Shown here: in pieces, positions 22,582 through 35,600 of the stretch | How positions within the stretch are numbered: position 1 is the stretch's first letter | Layout of the letters: each line of letters begins with the position of its first letter | Assembly (NCBI GenBank): GCA_037074615.1 | Contig: CM073549.1 | Location: 3,105,001-3,169,000, forward strand | Source of the DNA: Leucaena leucocephala | Lineage: Eukaryota; Streptophyta; Magnoliopsida; Fabales; Fabaceae | Direction of reading: 5' to 3' | DNA: 64,000 bases | Program-made: the position numbers and the translations under genes | Notes under the pieces: model-generated | What the model saw: the letters and a program-made list of their open reading frames with translations, nothing else | Database searches by the model: none | Told to the model about the DNA's origin: nothing

Positions 22582-25500
22582 AAAATTAGGGATGAAAAAT
22601 ACTCTTATTCCGTGAAGAATAATGTTATACAACCAGCGTTAATCAAATCCTGATGGACTGAATGTCTTTCATAAGGGCAAGGGAAATAATAAATTAAATC
22701 CTATACTATCTTAATCTTCATCATAAATCTTAAGATACTAAAAAAATAAATCAAATAAAGACTAAAATCTGAATAATACTTAAATCTAAATAATATTGAA
22801 ATCTGAATAATCCTAATCTAATCCAAATTAGGTATAACAGATTTCCCAATGGACCTGGGCCCAAAGTGGCTTTATTATTCAACATATATATATTTAAAAT
22901 GTCACTGGAAACTTGAGTTACAGGAGTGCTGAAAATCCATAGGAAAGATTAATAATAATGATGCAAATAGATGATAAAAAATTATATTCTCATGTAGTAT
23001 AAGTATTAGGTACTTCACCTAAAATCTCTGTCACATAAACATTTGAGAATCTTCCCTGGAATCCAATCAAACTCAAAGGGTTTTGTTGAGCTGATAGAGC
23101 TCTTCTCACAAAAAACTCTATATACCTCAGCCAATCTATTCATGGTATACTTTTTAACAAGTAGCTGGAAATTCAAAGTAAAACGGGGAAGAGGAAATCT
23201 GTCAATTGCAACCAACAAAAAATTATGAAATGCCAAAAAAGAATAAAATATAATGGAAAATATACATACAGATTTGTCTCGAAGGCGTTCTGCAACAAGT
23301 TTTACAGTTTCAAGAGGAATTGCGTTTACAGTATGACATGCAACGTCACAGATAACAGCCACAACTTGTTTCCGAACAGTTTCATCGAAATCCAACAGCC
23401 GATCACAAAGGGCAGCTAAAACATTTTACCAACATAAAATTAGAATATAAAATATATTACAATAGTAAACACACACACTGACTGATTGACAGACTGAATA
23501 TCTACACATTATATGCACTCACAGATTATTTGAGGGGCTTCAGCTCTAAAGGGATCTGACAGCAGACAGGTTTCTACATGGTCAAGGACAGACATGCGGA
23601 CCTCAACAACTCTATCTGTCAACCTTTTCAAAAATTCTGAAAAAATAGGCTCAAACGCTTCAGGGATGGAAGACTCAGGACAAGAGATCATATCCCCAAC
23701 CAAACTCACCGCTTTCAAACGGGTTTCCAGTTGGTCTGTCTGCAGATATCAAAATTACCAGTGAAAATCTATTCATCGAATGAGTGACAGTCTCAAGTTC
23801 ATAACTTTGCCTCACATAAACGATGTCAGCTAGGAATAAAAGAGAAGGGTTATTCTTAGTAGTGTGATATTAGAGATTTATGCATTCTAATACCTTAAAT
23901 CTCAAAAAACAAAACACCTTAAGAAATAAAATATAAAATGAAACATCTTTATCATAATTGGCAATAGGCCATTTACTCATTTTTTTAAAGGGAATATGAT
24001 ACGGCTTGACCCAGAAAACAGAAATCAACAGTAATAGGCTAGCAAGTTTGAATAAGATTGAACTGATATTGATAGGAATCAACACGGTTACAACACGGGA
24101 TCAAACAGACCCCTGTCCCCTTAAACCCAATTACAGACCAGAAACAGCAACACAGTGCTGTTCACTCTCAATGCTAAGACCCTCCTGGTGTTCCAGAGCC
24201 CAGCCTCTCCTAACCAAAGACTTCTTCAAAATTAATCCTGTCCCTTCCTACGAGAACCTGCTACTATATATTATCAAAAGTGCATGGCACACCTCCCCAC
24301 GATAAAGTCAAAAGTAGGACAGCAAAAAGGTAGCAGCTAACATAAAGCCTATAGCCACCTAGTCTCATGTTTCTTTCTCAATTTTCTCATGACAACTTGG
24401 GTCAACCTCCTGAGCCACAAAAGGAATCTTACCCTCTCTATGCTTCTTCCTTTTGTAGGTCTTTTCAGCGAAAGCAAATGTATCAGAATATAAGCCACTA
24501 TTAGAAACTCTAAAAAATGCATTAGGAAAGCCAATAAATCACTAATTACCAGTAGCTCTCCTGTCACATAAGGGAGAACTCCTGATACCACCTCAGGAGC
24601 ACAGCAATACAGATCGTAAATGACTCCATGGTATTGAACTTGGCCATTCACCGGCTTGCTATCTCCTGACATCAATGATAGCAAATACTGTTTGATCTCG
24701 GGTTCAAGTTTTCCTGCACATTGCTGTATAACATTCATAGCAAGCCTCTTTGCAGCCTTAGTAACATCCTGGAATTAAAGTTCCACACGAATACATCCAT
24801 AAGGACTCATTTTGCAAGAGCATCAGCTATCTGCTTGTAACAGCAAATGAAGCAGTACTTACATTTTTTCCTTGACCTAAAGTTGAAAGTATAGTACATA
24901 ACAGATCTTCTTGGACATCCTCACTTTCTTCTAAAAGAACAACCATTATAGTTTGCATTGATGACAGGACACTTTCTGGATGATCATCTCTGTGAAAGAA
25001 AAAAAGTACAATTAGCACCCATTAATCCAAAGAGAATCTTTGATCAACAAAGGATAATGGAAAATTTTTACATATAAGTTAATGGTTACAACATATCGTC
25101 CTAGTTCTCAGCCAAACTAAGAGTAGTGAATCTGAATGGCCAAAAAACAAAGGAGTAGTGAACCTAGTATAATAAAGTTTCGTTGATGCCTACAATAGTG
25201 TTGCACATACAATTTGCTACACGTATCATATACATCCTGCTAAATATTAAATTAAAAAACAAGGACTACACGGTACAGGGGGCAAAACAATGAGGGAGGA
25301 AGAGAGAGAAAGAATAAGTTCACAGTTTATACAGTATTACATCTCATTCCTAGAGCACAAAAACGTATATCTTGTCTAATTATCTATAATTCATGTTCTC
25401 ACTATTTCATGGGCAGCCAAGAAATTTCAGCATTCAGAACAAAATGGAAACCAATAAAATATCAAGTTTGTAACGTTTGAATACCAGAAAGCTTCATGGG

Positions 25501-27870
25501 AACCCAACTTTTTTACTCTTTACATTAAAACCCATATAACTTACAACTAACAAAAAATTTTATGATAAACTAACCTGGCAACAGCAAAGAAAGTACTGAA
25601 CATTTCATTCACCAGATCATCACATTCAAGATCCAACATTACTACACATGATCTATATTTTGCAAGAGTCTCCAATATTGCAACTCTCCTGCCAAAGGAT
25701 GGACCACTGGTATCACTCAGACCACTAAAAGTGCCCACAATCAACTGAAAGATGTCCTACAAAGAGATCAAATAATAATTACAATGAAGGACAACTAAAC
25801 CATAATGCCAGCCATATTTGATCTTTCCCTTGACCGAATGTAAATGGATAACGATAGTTTTTAAGTAAGAAGACCCAATTTATATAATCAGATGACATTA
25901 GTCAATTAAAGGTACTTGTAGAACATCATCACTGTAAGGGGCTTCGGGTGCAGTGATCCGAGTTATCTCACAAACACAGGTTGCAACTAGAAGTTTGACG
26001 TCCCTATCTTGGTGCTTCAGCAACTCTGGCTTAACGATGGAATTTAAAAAGGGCTTCAATGATTCCAATGTTGAATTTGATGGTGATTGATCCAATTCAA
26101 TGAGGCATGCTGCGGCTTGCTGCATATGAAAAAACAGTTTTTATTGGGGGCAGGAAGAGACTTAACAGTGATTAATCAAGTATCATCAACTTTCTTCAGA
26201 AACTACAGGGTATAAGAACGTAAATGTTGTAATTGCTTCTAATGTTAAACAACATCAGCACTCATTGGGCCATCAAGCATTATATGCTCATAAATGTAAA
26301 ATTCTTCCCCTCTTTGTAATAGCGCATTCCTTTGCTATGAAAAAGTAGCAAAACTAATACATGGAAATGCTATAATCTCATATGAAATCCATATACTCAA
26401 CCACTTAAAGTGAGTGAATTTGAGCAGAAACTGTGCCATTTGTCATCAACAGAAAGTTCATTGACAATCAAAAGATCCAGCAGCTTTTTAGGAAACAAAT
26501 GTCAGATGAATATGTTCATATGAATAAAGGAACTTTTATTAGTGTTATGTAGATTTTAAGGGTTTTTGAGCGTCCGAGTGTGTGTGTGTTTTCTTTCTTT
26601 TCATTTCCTTTCTTTATCTGTTTCTTAATAGAGGGTGAAGGTAGGCACAACGGTAAGGTTGCTATCATGTGGCCAGGAGGCCAATGGTCCATTCAAATCT
26701 TAAAAACAACCTCTCAACTTGCGGGGTAAGATTGCATAAGTAGGAGCAACGTGGACTGCGTCAAAAAGAAGTTCTTGAAACTATAATCAATATGTTTAAC
26801 ATTTATCACATCCATATTGTATTAAGAATAAGAAACCAGTAGTGTGCTTCGTACAATATAAAAGACTTTTGGAGTAATATTAATACTGTTAGGATAGTCC
26901 ACGTGCTAGCATCTCCTGCACTTGTGTTTAGTTATGTATCACATTCTAGAAGTTGACAGCTGTAAGCTCACAGTTGGTTTATAACTTATCAACAGCTGTA
27001 GTCTGTAATAATACCCTATGTAATCTCTGGTCTATAAATATAAAGCATGGGCCTTCAGTGTCTATCAAGTCACTGAGCCCACTTCACTAATCAATTCAAT
27101 TCTTCACTGATACATATCAAGAGTTGTATAAGTTGATTGATAATTCAGCTAACTCAAGTGAACAACCTTTTCAAACTCAATGCAAACTCAAAGATTCTTC
27201 ATAAACTTGTTCAAAATAGCATATATCTAACCACAAACACTAAAACCACTGATTGTTCTTCTTAATTGCGGAAGGCATAGCAGTAGCACATACATCCAAA
27301 TTCTCACTGTTAAACCAACTCCACGAAGTAGTCCTGAATTTTTATCCCGCAACCCCGTTTAGAAGAGAAATTTGAAGCATATAATCCAAATTCGATTTTC
27401 TTAAAGACAATTTAGTTTAAAACATACAATCGCCATTGCCTTAATTTGCAGAGGACTTAGCACTAAAATACACTCCTAGGTTCACACTTTTACACCAAAC
27501 CGCAATAGATTTCGCCCGATTAACCAGTTTAGAAGAGCAATTTGACGCATTTAAGCTAAATTCAGATTGCTATAAGGCAAATTAGCTTAAAACATAAAAA
27601 TTGCCATTGCTTTTTCCTCTTCTTCAGGCTGGCTTTTCAGCAGCGAAACAGAAAAAGAAAACAACCAAAACAAGAAGGTTCAAATTTTGCATTGGAAGCC
27701 CCAATATTTTGAGACCAGTGAAGGAAGAAACTGAGAGGCGAAGCTACCAAAAAAAAAATTGAAGAAAGAATGCACACCTTTAAGTGCTTGATGAGAATAT
27801 CTTTCGAAGAGGGAAGAGTGTCCAGCTTGGATCCCAACTCCTTCAGCTGCTGCTGGGGCTTCAAAGCCAT
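14222..27870 (-). CDS. PDS5: Sister chromatid cohesion protein PDS5 homologue, copy 1
   Basis: Multi-exon gene (about 30 coding segments; I did not splice the whole protein). The start codon at 27870-27868 opens MALKPQQQLKELGSKL (exon 1 27870-27778). HEAT-repeat exons follow, with PELLKHQDRDVKLLVATCVC (about 25919-26123), GTFSGLSDTSGPSFGRR (25574-25758), EVRMSVLDHVETCLLSDPF (about 23530-23745) and EFDWIPGKILKCL (about 23030-23170). The C-terminal half has a Tudor domain (GCRIKVWWPMDKQ, FYEGTVKSHDSQKGKHV, ILYDDGDVEVLRLEKERWEL; about 16009-16740) and a lysine- and glutamate-rich tail ending GKKSSGQKR (last exon 14272-14222). PDS5 binds the cohesin ring in the nucleus and tunes cohesion, repair and loop release. 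The sampled exons are all open. An intron carries a solo LTR (23997-24485). Arabidopsis has several PDS5 genes; this resembles the long PDS5A/B type. Confidence 0.92.
15342..15787. mobile_element. Intronic MITE, shared by both PDS5 copies
   Basis: Ends GAGTAAATTACACTAA (left) and TTAGCTTAATTTACTC (right) are near-perfect inverted repeats around about 445 bp of non-coding DNA. The same element is in the matching intron of copy 2 (about 31483-31887), so it predates the duplication. GAGTAAATTACAC-type ends are common on eudicot non-autonomous DNA elements. The target duplication is unclear. Confidence 0.6.
15479..15560. repeat. 41-bp tandem duplication inside the MITE
   Basis: Two adjacent, essentially identical 41-bp units (15479-15519 and 15520-15560), each AAGTTAACTG...TTATAGTCT. 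Copy 2 has a single unit at about 31622-31662, so this doubling arose after the segmental duplication. Confidence 0.9.
22540..22577. repeat. AT dinucleotide microsatellite
   Basis: A run of about 18 AT units in a PDS5 copy 1 intron, just 5' (on the gene strand) of the exon encoding SDIIEFVLCESLFP. The matching intron in copy 2 has a CA run instead (38929-38950). Confidence 0.9.
23997..24485 (-). mobile_element. Solo LTR (489 bp) in a PDS5 copy 1 intron
   Basis: The element begins TGATAC and ends GTATCA, the TG...CA form of LTRs, and is flanked by GAATA on both sides (23992-23996 and 24486-24490). PDS5 copy 2 has the exact empty site near 40460 (AAAGGGAATATAAGCC, one GAATA). On the minus strand it reads like a typical LTR, with a TG-rich 3' portion before GTATCA. 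No internal retroelement genes are present. The orientation is a judgement from composition. Confidence 0.85.
26631..26765 (+). mobile_element. Degenerate Au-type SINE fragment
   Basis: The sequence resembles plant Au SINEs: GGCACAACGGTAAGGTTG as the A-box region, GGTCCATTCAAATCTT as the B-box region, then AACCTCTCAACTTGCGGGG and TAAGATTGC. Several key positions are mutated, so it is old. It lies in a copy 1-specific part of PDS5 intron 1 (about 26536-27190). Confidence 0.65.
26885..27150 (+). mobile_element. Possible solo LTR or LTR fragment
   Basis: It starts TGTTAGGATAGTCC and has a TATA-like TCTATAAATATAAAGC, followed by CACTGAGCCCACTTCACT and CAATTCAATTCTTCACTG. This layout is common in plant copia LTRs. 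It is absent from PDS5 copy 2. I could not find the 3' border or a target duplication, so the call is tentative. Confidence 0.35.
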
Positions 27871-28175
27871 ATCGCAACAGAATATGATGTAGTTTTCAGA
27901 GTTTTAGAAGCTCTTTCATGAAGCTGCATCAGGTACTGAGAGCAGAGGAGAGAGGGAGGAAGAGAGAGAGAGAGGGTTTAGTTTTTGTTATCTGGTGGAA
28001 TGTTGAGTGGAGACGGGGGAAGGGAGGTGTTTCGATTTTCGAACAACGAAGCGAAGTAAACTCCAAATCCAAATGTAAGCGAAATTTCACGTGCTGACAT
28101 CGGCACAAGTTTTTTTTTTTTGTTGGGATAGTCTTAGAAAGTAATTTAGTTATTTAAATTCAATGATTCTGCAGT

Positions 28176-29109
28176 TTTGCCACTCGGTTCTCATGGTTTG
28201 AGATGCTTCTAACGTTTGCCGTTTATCTTAGGTTTTAGCAGAGATACATTTTTATATATTTAAATAAAAAAGAAATTGGATCTAGAAATATATTTGGCAT
28301 GGATATGAAATCAATGTACGAGTATAATTTTCATTCAAAAATATATTTATAATATTCAAAAAATAAAATGCCTTTAACAAAAAAGTCCACCAACGGCAAC
28401 GGCCCACAGCCTAACTAACTTCACTCGCTTTTTGTCCTGTATACTATATTTTTTTTTATTACAATTGTATACATTCTTTATGAACTATACTATTCATTAA
28501 ATAACAACTTGTCTTGAATTTTATTATTCTATATTAAGATAAGATATGGCAACCTCTCTCTCTCTTTTCTTTTAAGTGAGCTACTAAATTTTTTATGCAA
28601 CTATTTTTACTTTACACTTCGGATTATAAACTATTTATTTTATAATAACATTTTTTATCTTTTTCACATGACTTAATACAGAATGTATAACTTCTACTAA
28701 AGGCCTATCAATATTAAGTTACTATTAACTCGAAATATAAATTTTATAGTGAATTAGATCGTTTATGATCTATAAACAAAATATTATTGTCCTTAAATTC
28801 AATGCAACATAAAAAATGTGTTATTTTCATATACTTTTTTTTATATATATTTTCATATACTTGTTCCAAGGCTACGCAACCAGATCACACCGGGTTAGTC
28901 ATCAACCCAAAGTCTGTTCTAGAAAAGACCTTGGGTTGAACAAGACAATCCATAGTCTGGTCCAATCTAATTCCAACCCAAATCGGACTAGACCATACTT
29001 AGTTCACTATACTACTTAAACTACCAGTACTCTATAAATATTGTACAGAGAGTATCACTACTCTAATTTAGTTACTAACCAAATAAATTTTCAATAGGGC
29101 CTTTTCCCC
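28176..29109. other. Spacer between the two PDS5 duplication units
   Basis: AT-rich, with no recognised gene or element. It has no counterpart on the far side of copy 2, so it is either original flank of the duplicated block or later insertion. Confidence 0.5.
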
Positions 29110-29658
29110 CCAATTTTTCAAGAAACCTTTCCATAGCAATCCCACCAAGAATGCAATAAAAAATCACATAACATGGGGATCCAAATGGACCCCAGAAAGA
29201 CCCATTAAACCCTGTTTTTAATAAACAAAAAATTATGCATCACCACCCAACAAAAGGAGAGATTCATAATCCAAATATAGCAACGAGCAAGAATAAAAAT
29301 TTGTGCCTAAATCATCAATCTCACGGATGATAAGAAAGGATGAAAATGCTAAGTACAGTTATTCCCACGTATAGGTATAGCTAGCTGTACACAATGCCCC
29401 ACGTATCGTACAAATTACATTGGACGGGTGAACGACACCCTCATGAATCATAAGCTAAACCTATTAAAGACTAATACAAGATGGACATAACCCTAAAACC
29501 TATGGGCTCTATCATCTTTCTCTCTAGACGTGGGAATGGTTGTTATTTTACATTCTACAGGGTGACTACAAGTGTGTTAAAGTTATGTGGTAGTCATCTT
29601 CATTCAAGCTCCCATCTGTATTTGTATTGAAAACACTAAAATGTTGCAGCTAAACTGC

Positions 29659-32600
29659 TCACCGCTTTTGGCCTGAACTTTTCTTCCCAGTACAAGGTTT
29701 CCATTTGCTCTGCATGAGTCGAAAAGTCATAAAAGTTAGAATTTTTTCAAGATAAACATCATATAGAGTTTGAGGAATGTGTTGTACATTATTTATAACT
29801 TATGCATGGTGCAACTTGCTATAAATTTTGCATCAAGATTGATAGAGAATGAGTAAATTAATGTTTTGGACCTCAAAAGATGCACCTTCTCTCAATCTAA
29901 TCAATCGAAGTTTGAACGTCTGATTTCAATAGTATTTCTTCTTCAATAGCATTCTCATATTAAACCCCTTGACAAGTAATTAACATAAACCAGAGACATG
30001 GCTTAACATGAAACTGGTGTAATTATTCAATGTCTGTTACTAGAACATGCGCAATTATAAAGTACCAAACAATATGGGGATGCTACTTCAAGCATAAACC
30101 ATCGCATGTTTTAGTACCAGTAAGGCATTCTCCGACCAAATTAGTTTGAAGTTATGGCATGTCCCTTCTGTTTTAATGACCTATTAAGGGGCTTAATATG
30201 TGGACAAAATCGGAGATAAAATACCCTTTGGAAGACCAAGATAATATATATGACTATATTTTCAAAGACCGCCTGGAGAAAGTGCATCTCTGAAGAACCA
30301 AAATAATAATTCAGTCAGAAAGGGTAAAAGAAGTGCAGAAGGTCAAGATGTTTACAAGAGGTTCATCTTCGGAAATCTCAGCATTCCCAACACCATCAAG
30401 GCTTGATGACTCTTCATGCGCTCGGTCTGTTTCTTGGGGACTGCTCTCCTCCAAATGATTGTTTCCTTGATTCCCTTCAGAATCGGATTCTGCTTCTCCA
30501 TTTGCCTTCTCTCTCATGGATCCACTTGATTCATCCACTTCTCTCTCTTCTGAACCACTCTCTTCAAAATTTTGAACACCTTGGGGGACGGTCTCTCTAT
30601 CCTCAGAAAGTCTTTCGTCATATTCCTGCTTCTCTTCATCAGAATATTCTTCCATATAACTCAAGATCTTCTCCTTTTTAAGGCTCTTCCCTCTTGAAAC
30701 ATTTTTTACTTTCTTTTTACCTTTTTTAACTTTTCTTATGACTTCATCTGATATTTCAGCCAGCTCCCCTTCAAAATCACCTTGCAAAGAAAAAATGAAA
30801 AATGTGTGTGAGAGAGAGAATGAGTTGAGTGAGTGAAACCGAAGATCAAGTCTAATTGCCAACAATGAGGAGACTCAAAGTGCAATATTCAATAAGAAAG
30901 AAACCTGGCAATCTACCAATTTATCATCACTTTGTGTTCATTCATCAATTCAAAACACATGCAGGCTTTAGCATTAAGAATGACCAGTTTTGAAGCTTTT
31001 TTCCATGAATAATATAAACACTTATGTGCATATTCTCCAATGATACAATACCTGAGTCCATCTCATCAGCTTTGGATGTCATGGTCGTTTCAGAACTCTC
31101 TTTAATATCCTCTCGATGAAAATTACCTTTTGACTTGCCTTTTACTCCAAGTGATACATTCTTTCTCGAAGATTGTTCACCATTAGTTCTATATGAAGCA
31201 TACAAACTAAAATGACCATGATATAAAACAAAATAGCAAATCTCCAATAATGATCTCAGCTTTTTCACTCACATCTTTTTTGATTTTTTACTCTGTGAAC
31301 CACCAGAGCTTTTATGTTTCTGACCAGATGACCTGTAAAACACTCAAGAAATTCAACCATAAAAAAGAAGATAGCATACTCAGAACGGACCAAAACACCA
31401 CAAAAGAAGGTGAGTACAAAAAACTTAACATTCCATTTAAAGCAGATAAAATCGTATTCACAAATTTTTTCCATAATGTAAAAGAGTAAATTACGCTAAA
31501 CTCCCAGATTTAGTTAAATTAAACTTAATATCTCTCTTACTCTAAAAATACGCTCAGCTCCCCTCTGATTTATTCTGTCAATGCAGGTAACTTTCTACAC
31601 AGTATGTACTTCCAGAAACAAAAGTTAACTGTCTTTATTGTCATATCAATAAATTATAGTCTCATTTTGAACCTTACCATTTGACTTTGCTGTTTTTGAT
31701 ATCATATTAGGAGTAAAATCAGACTCATTTTGGGCAAAAAGTTACCTTGTTTAGCATGAAAGAAATTAGAAGGAAGATTTTTGTAATATATATCATAACA
31801 TCACAAGAGACAAGAGAACTTTAGGAATAAGAGGGGTATTAAGTGTTATTTGTTCAAAACTTGAAGAAGGTTAGCTTAATTTACTCATATTATGCTCAAT
31901 TTTATAAGAGATATACCATCTAACATCTGAAACTATCCTGTAGTGGGGATACTTACACTTGAAGTGAAGAAAGATTTTTTGAAGATTTTATCTTCTGAAA
32001 AGGCAATACAAGAAGCATCAGACTTCAATCATAAATGATTTCATTAAATGGAAATAGAAATTATAACTGTTCCAGAGAAAGAAAGAATAATGATATAAAA
32101 CCATAGACCTTAGCAGATTTGCGACCCTTGTCAATAAGCTCCCAGCGCTCCTTTTCCAAACGGAGAACTTCTACATCTCCATCATCATATAATATCTTTG
32201 ACATCCAATGAAAAAGAAAATTGCATCAGGATTGCGTATAATACGTGGTCCACAGTAAACACACCAAAACATAAGTTCAGTACTTACCACATGCTTCCCT
32301 TTCTGTGAGTCATGCGACTTTATAGTGCCTTCATAGAATCTAAAATACATAGAGGCAACCCATAAGCACTTCAATTTTTCCAAATTAAATTATATTTATT
32401 TATTGAAATGAGAAAATTTTAGACTTTAGGATTGTTGAGATGCGCTAGTTTAGAATTAATTATTAATTAATTAATATTATATTTTGTTAGTTAGGATCAG
32501 ATTTAATATTAAATTATCATATCTTAGAAAAATAAATCTGAGATATTAGGATTATGATAGATTATAGGTTTATCTTATTAGTTTATATTTTTGCCTATAT

Positions 32601-35600
32601 AAAGGCCTATTTATATTCTCATTCATTCAAGGATTAATAATATATTGAGGCTTTATTTTCCTCTACTTTCAATCCTTCAAATTTCCACAAGGATCATGTC
32701 CCCAGGATTAAAAGACAAGCAAGGAACACATTAGATAATGAAGAGATGCTGCTACAGGATCCAGAAGCATAAAGATTTTAACACCAGTTAATGATAAGAA
32801 CTGAGAAGATGAAGCATTGGAAAAGGAATAAACAAGGAAAGCTCAACTCAAGAAGTTTAGCCAAAAAAATCACAGGCGTCACCTGGCAGCCATTTACAGA
32901 GAATATGCTCATAATGTTCAGAACTAGAAAACCATGTTTTTGTCTGTTTTCCTTTATACAGAAACAAATAGCATCAGAGCCAGTACTTTTTTCTTTTAAC
33001 TTCTGCAACTGGTCTATTGAATTCATTATGGGAACTTACTGCTTATCCATAGGCCACCAAACTTTGATTCGGCAACCAATCAGGTCTTCAGTATCAATTT
33101 CACCTTCCTTTGTTGTACACTGTACAAACGGAGAAGGGGAAGCAATTATAGGTTCAACTAATCAAAGATTGTGTGCATAAAAAATCCACCCATGGCACAG
33201 AGATGCTACTGGAACATTGAACAAGAAAGCTGTACCTTTGACAGTCCTGCAATACTTTTTCTTTTCTGCTTTTTAAAAGATCCTGTGGAAGACTTGGCAT
33301 TACTACTTGAAGCCTTGTCAGTTTTCTTTAGCTTATCAGTGCTCTGCAACAGATGCAGACAATAAGTAGAAGTATACCATAATATAAAACTTACAGTCTA
33401 AGATTCTATATCAGCACAAAAGCTAATAGACAGCAAGATTTGACCTTCAAGTCGTGCTCATCAGATTTGTAGGCCTCATCATCCGGATAGCTGTCAGAGA
33501 CCTCAGCTTTCTGTTTTAAGGAGGACGCTAATAAAACTAGCTTACTGCCTTTGACCTTCCTTCTCTGCTTAGTTTTGCTATCTGTATCAGGGATAAGTTC
33601 TGCATCAGAGGGTAATTTGGCTTCAGGGGCGTCTTCTGAAACTGTTAGAGAAGCCTTTGAAGTGCCACTGGACGACCTCAAACTTCCAGGAGTAGAGGAA
33701 GACCACCTGCGCTTAGGCTGTTGGGTAGGCATTTCTTCACCAGATTTTCTCTTTTTAGTCATAGCGTGAGCTGAATCCTTCTGCATTTTCTTACTCAAAG
33801 GATCTTCATGACCATTACTCGATTCAAACTTAGTAGACATTCCTAAGTTATCTAAATTGATTTGTCTGACCATTTTTAAGATATCAATATCATTTTCAGC
33901 CTTTTTCATTTCATCTGGTCTAGACTTATTCTTTTTCACCTTCTTTCTCTTGGTTCCCGGAGATTTTATGTGCTTTATCAGTTTTCCAAGAGGCACTTCA
34001 CTTCCATTCTTTTCATTGTCCTTTAGAACATCATCGTTAGCTAATTCGGATGGAACCTGATATGTCAAAGAATCATTATCACTTAGATCGAGAAATAACA
34101 TGCATACAAAATTGCCATGCAGCTTTAACCTTTGCATCAAACATACCATTTCTAGTTCAAGTGATTCAAAGTGAGCCAACGCACTTTCATCCACCAACCA
34201 GGTTTTCATTTCGCTAACCTGCTTCAAAGATTCAGAGGCATTAATGAGCACAGCTATAATGATCTTGCAAGTGTTAAATTACAGGGAATTGGTTAATTCC
34301 AACTGAATTAGCTATCGGTGTAATCACAATCAATTAGTCTTATAAAATGACAAGTCATGGGATAGACCAACAATAATGAATAAATACCAATCTCATGCCC
34401 TGTTCAGCCTGAACAAAACTGAAAACAGTCACATCCACCAAGCAGTGCAATGCTAATTCCAACTTATAGAATGACAATGTCTTGCTGTAACTAAACATCG
34501 CAAGATCATCTAGCAGAGCCAAGAATGACACAAATTCAACTAAAAGCATCAACTAACTTATGTTTAAAAGCTACCTGACATGTGAGCATGCCAGCAATTC
34601 TTGGGCTAAGTCTGCCTATTTTTAGTTGATTACTAGATTATGTCTATCCAAAAAGTTTCCACAGATTAGCAACACTACAGCAGACATTTGCTTGTCTAGC
34701 AAAAATTCCTCAAAGCCAAGATGAAAACAATATAATTTCACAAGATAAATACCATACCGAAGAGTCATCTCCTTCCTTCTTCTCGCATGCCTTGTATAGC
34801 ATAGAGGGCAGAGAGACTGAAGTTGACAATCCTTCCAAATCAACATCCTTCTTCTGAACTAGTCGTTTGGTGATTGCCAACCCAAGGTCACAAATAGCAC
34901 GAGAATTCTGGAAATTCATTCATTAAAATAGTAAGTTCCAATTTCATCTCAGTCACACCTATGTGAAATATAATAATGATATCAATCCTCTCAACCTTTG
35001 ACTTTGATGCGTCAACTATATCTTCAGAGTGCTTGATACTTTGAAAGATAGAAGTAATAGTAGATAGAATCTCCTTCTCTTTGTTATTAGTTGCTTCTGA
35101 CTTGGCATCTTCATCTCCATGTAGTAGAATTGACAGAATCAAGTGCAACTGCCTGAAAGTTCAGAACATTATTAATGAATACATAGGGAATAGGCGTTCT
35201 CAACAGTTGTCATATATCAAAGTTTACTAACAGAAATATACTTAACGCATACCACCATACTGACACTAAAGTATTCATAAGAACAGTTCAAGAAAACCAA
35301 CAAATGTTAAGTCACAGCCAACAAAGAAAAATACATGCACGCACAAAGATACTTGAGCGTGCCAGGAGAGGATAAGCTGAGCATTCGCATGAACAATAGA
35401 CCCCTAAGGAAACATGTTTACACCACATAAATGAATGTGCAGAATATATATTCTGCATGAGATTCCCAAAGGATGTGAAATAATATTATGCAGACCTGGT
35501 ATGCAAAAAATATCTTCAATATTAACAAGACATAGCTATGCTTAATAACTTACGAATATGAGTCATAACTTCAAAAGTAGCATATAGTACACGATGATTA

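Larger units (their letters stand above)
13700..28175 (-). repeat. Tandem segmental duplication, unit 1
   Basis: This unit aligns in the same orientation with 29110-43490, through exons, introns and both flanks. Left-border match: AAAAATCACATAACA and GGATCCAAATGGACC at 13760-13800 and 29158-29190. Right-border match: TTTCACGTGCTGAC at about 28084 and 43396. Corresponding points are offset by about 15.4 kb. Intron sequence is largely preserved, so the event is recent on a plant scale. Confidence 0.9.

Noticed and set aside
24006..24305. 99-residue open frame on the plus strand
   Set aside because: It lies wholly inside the solo LTR and has no similarity to known proteins.
30403..30681. Plus-strand 92-residue frame
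   Set aside because: Antisense of the acidic PDS5 copy 2 exon.
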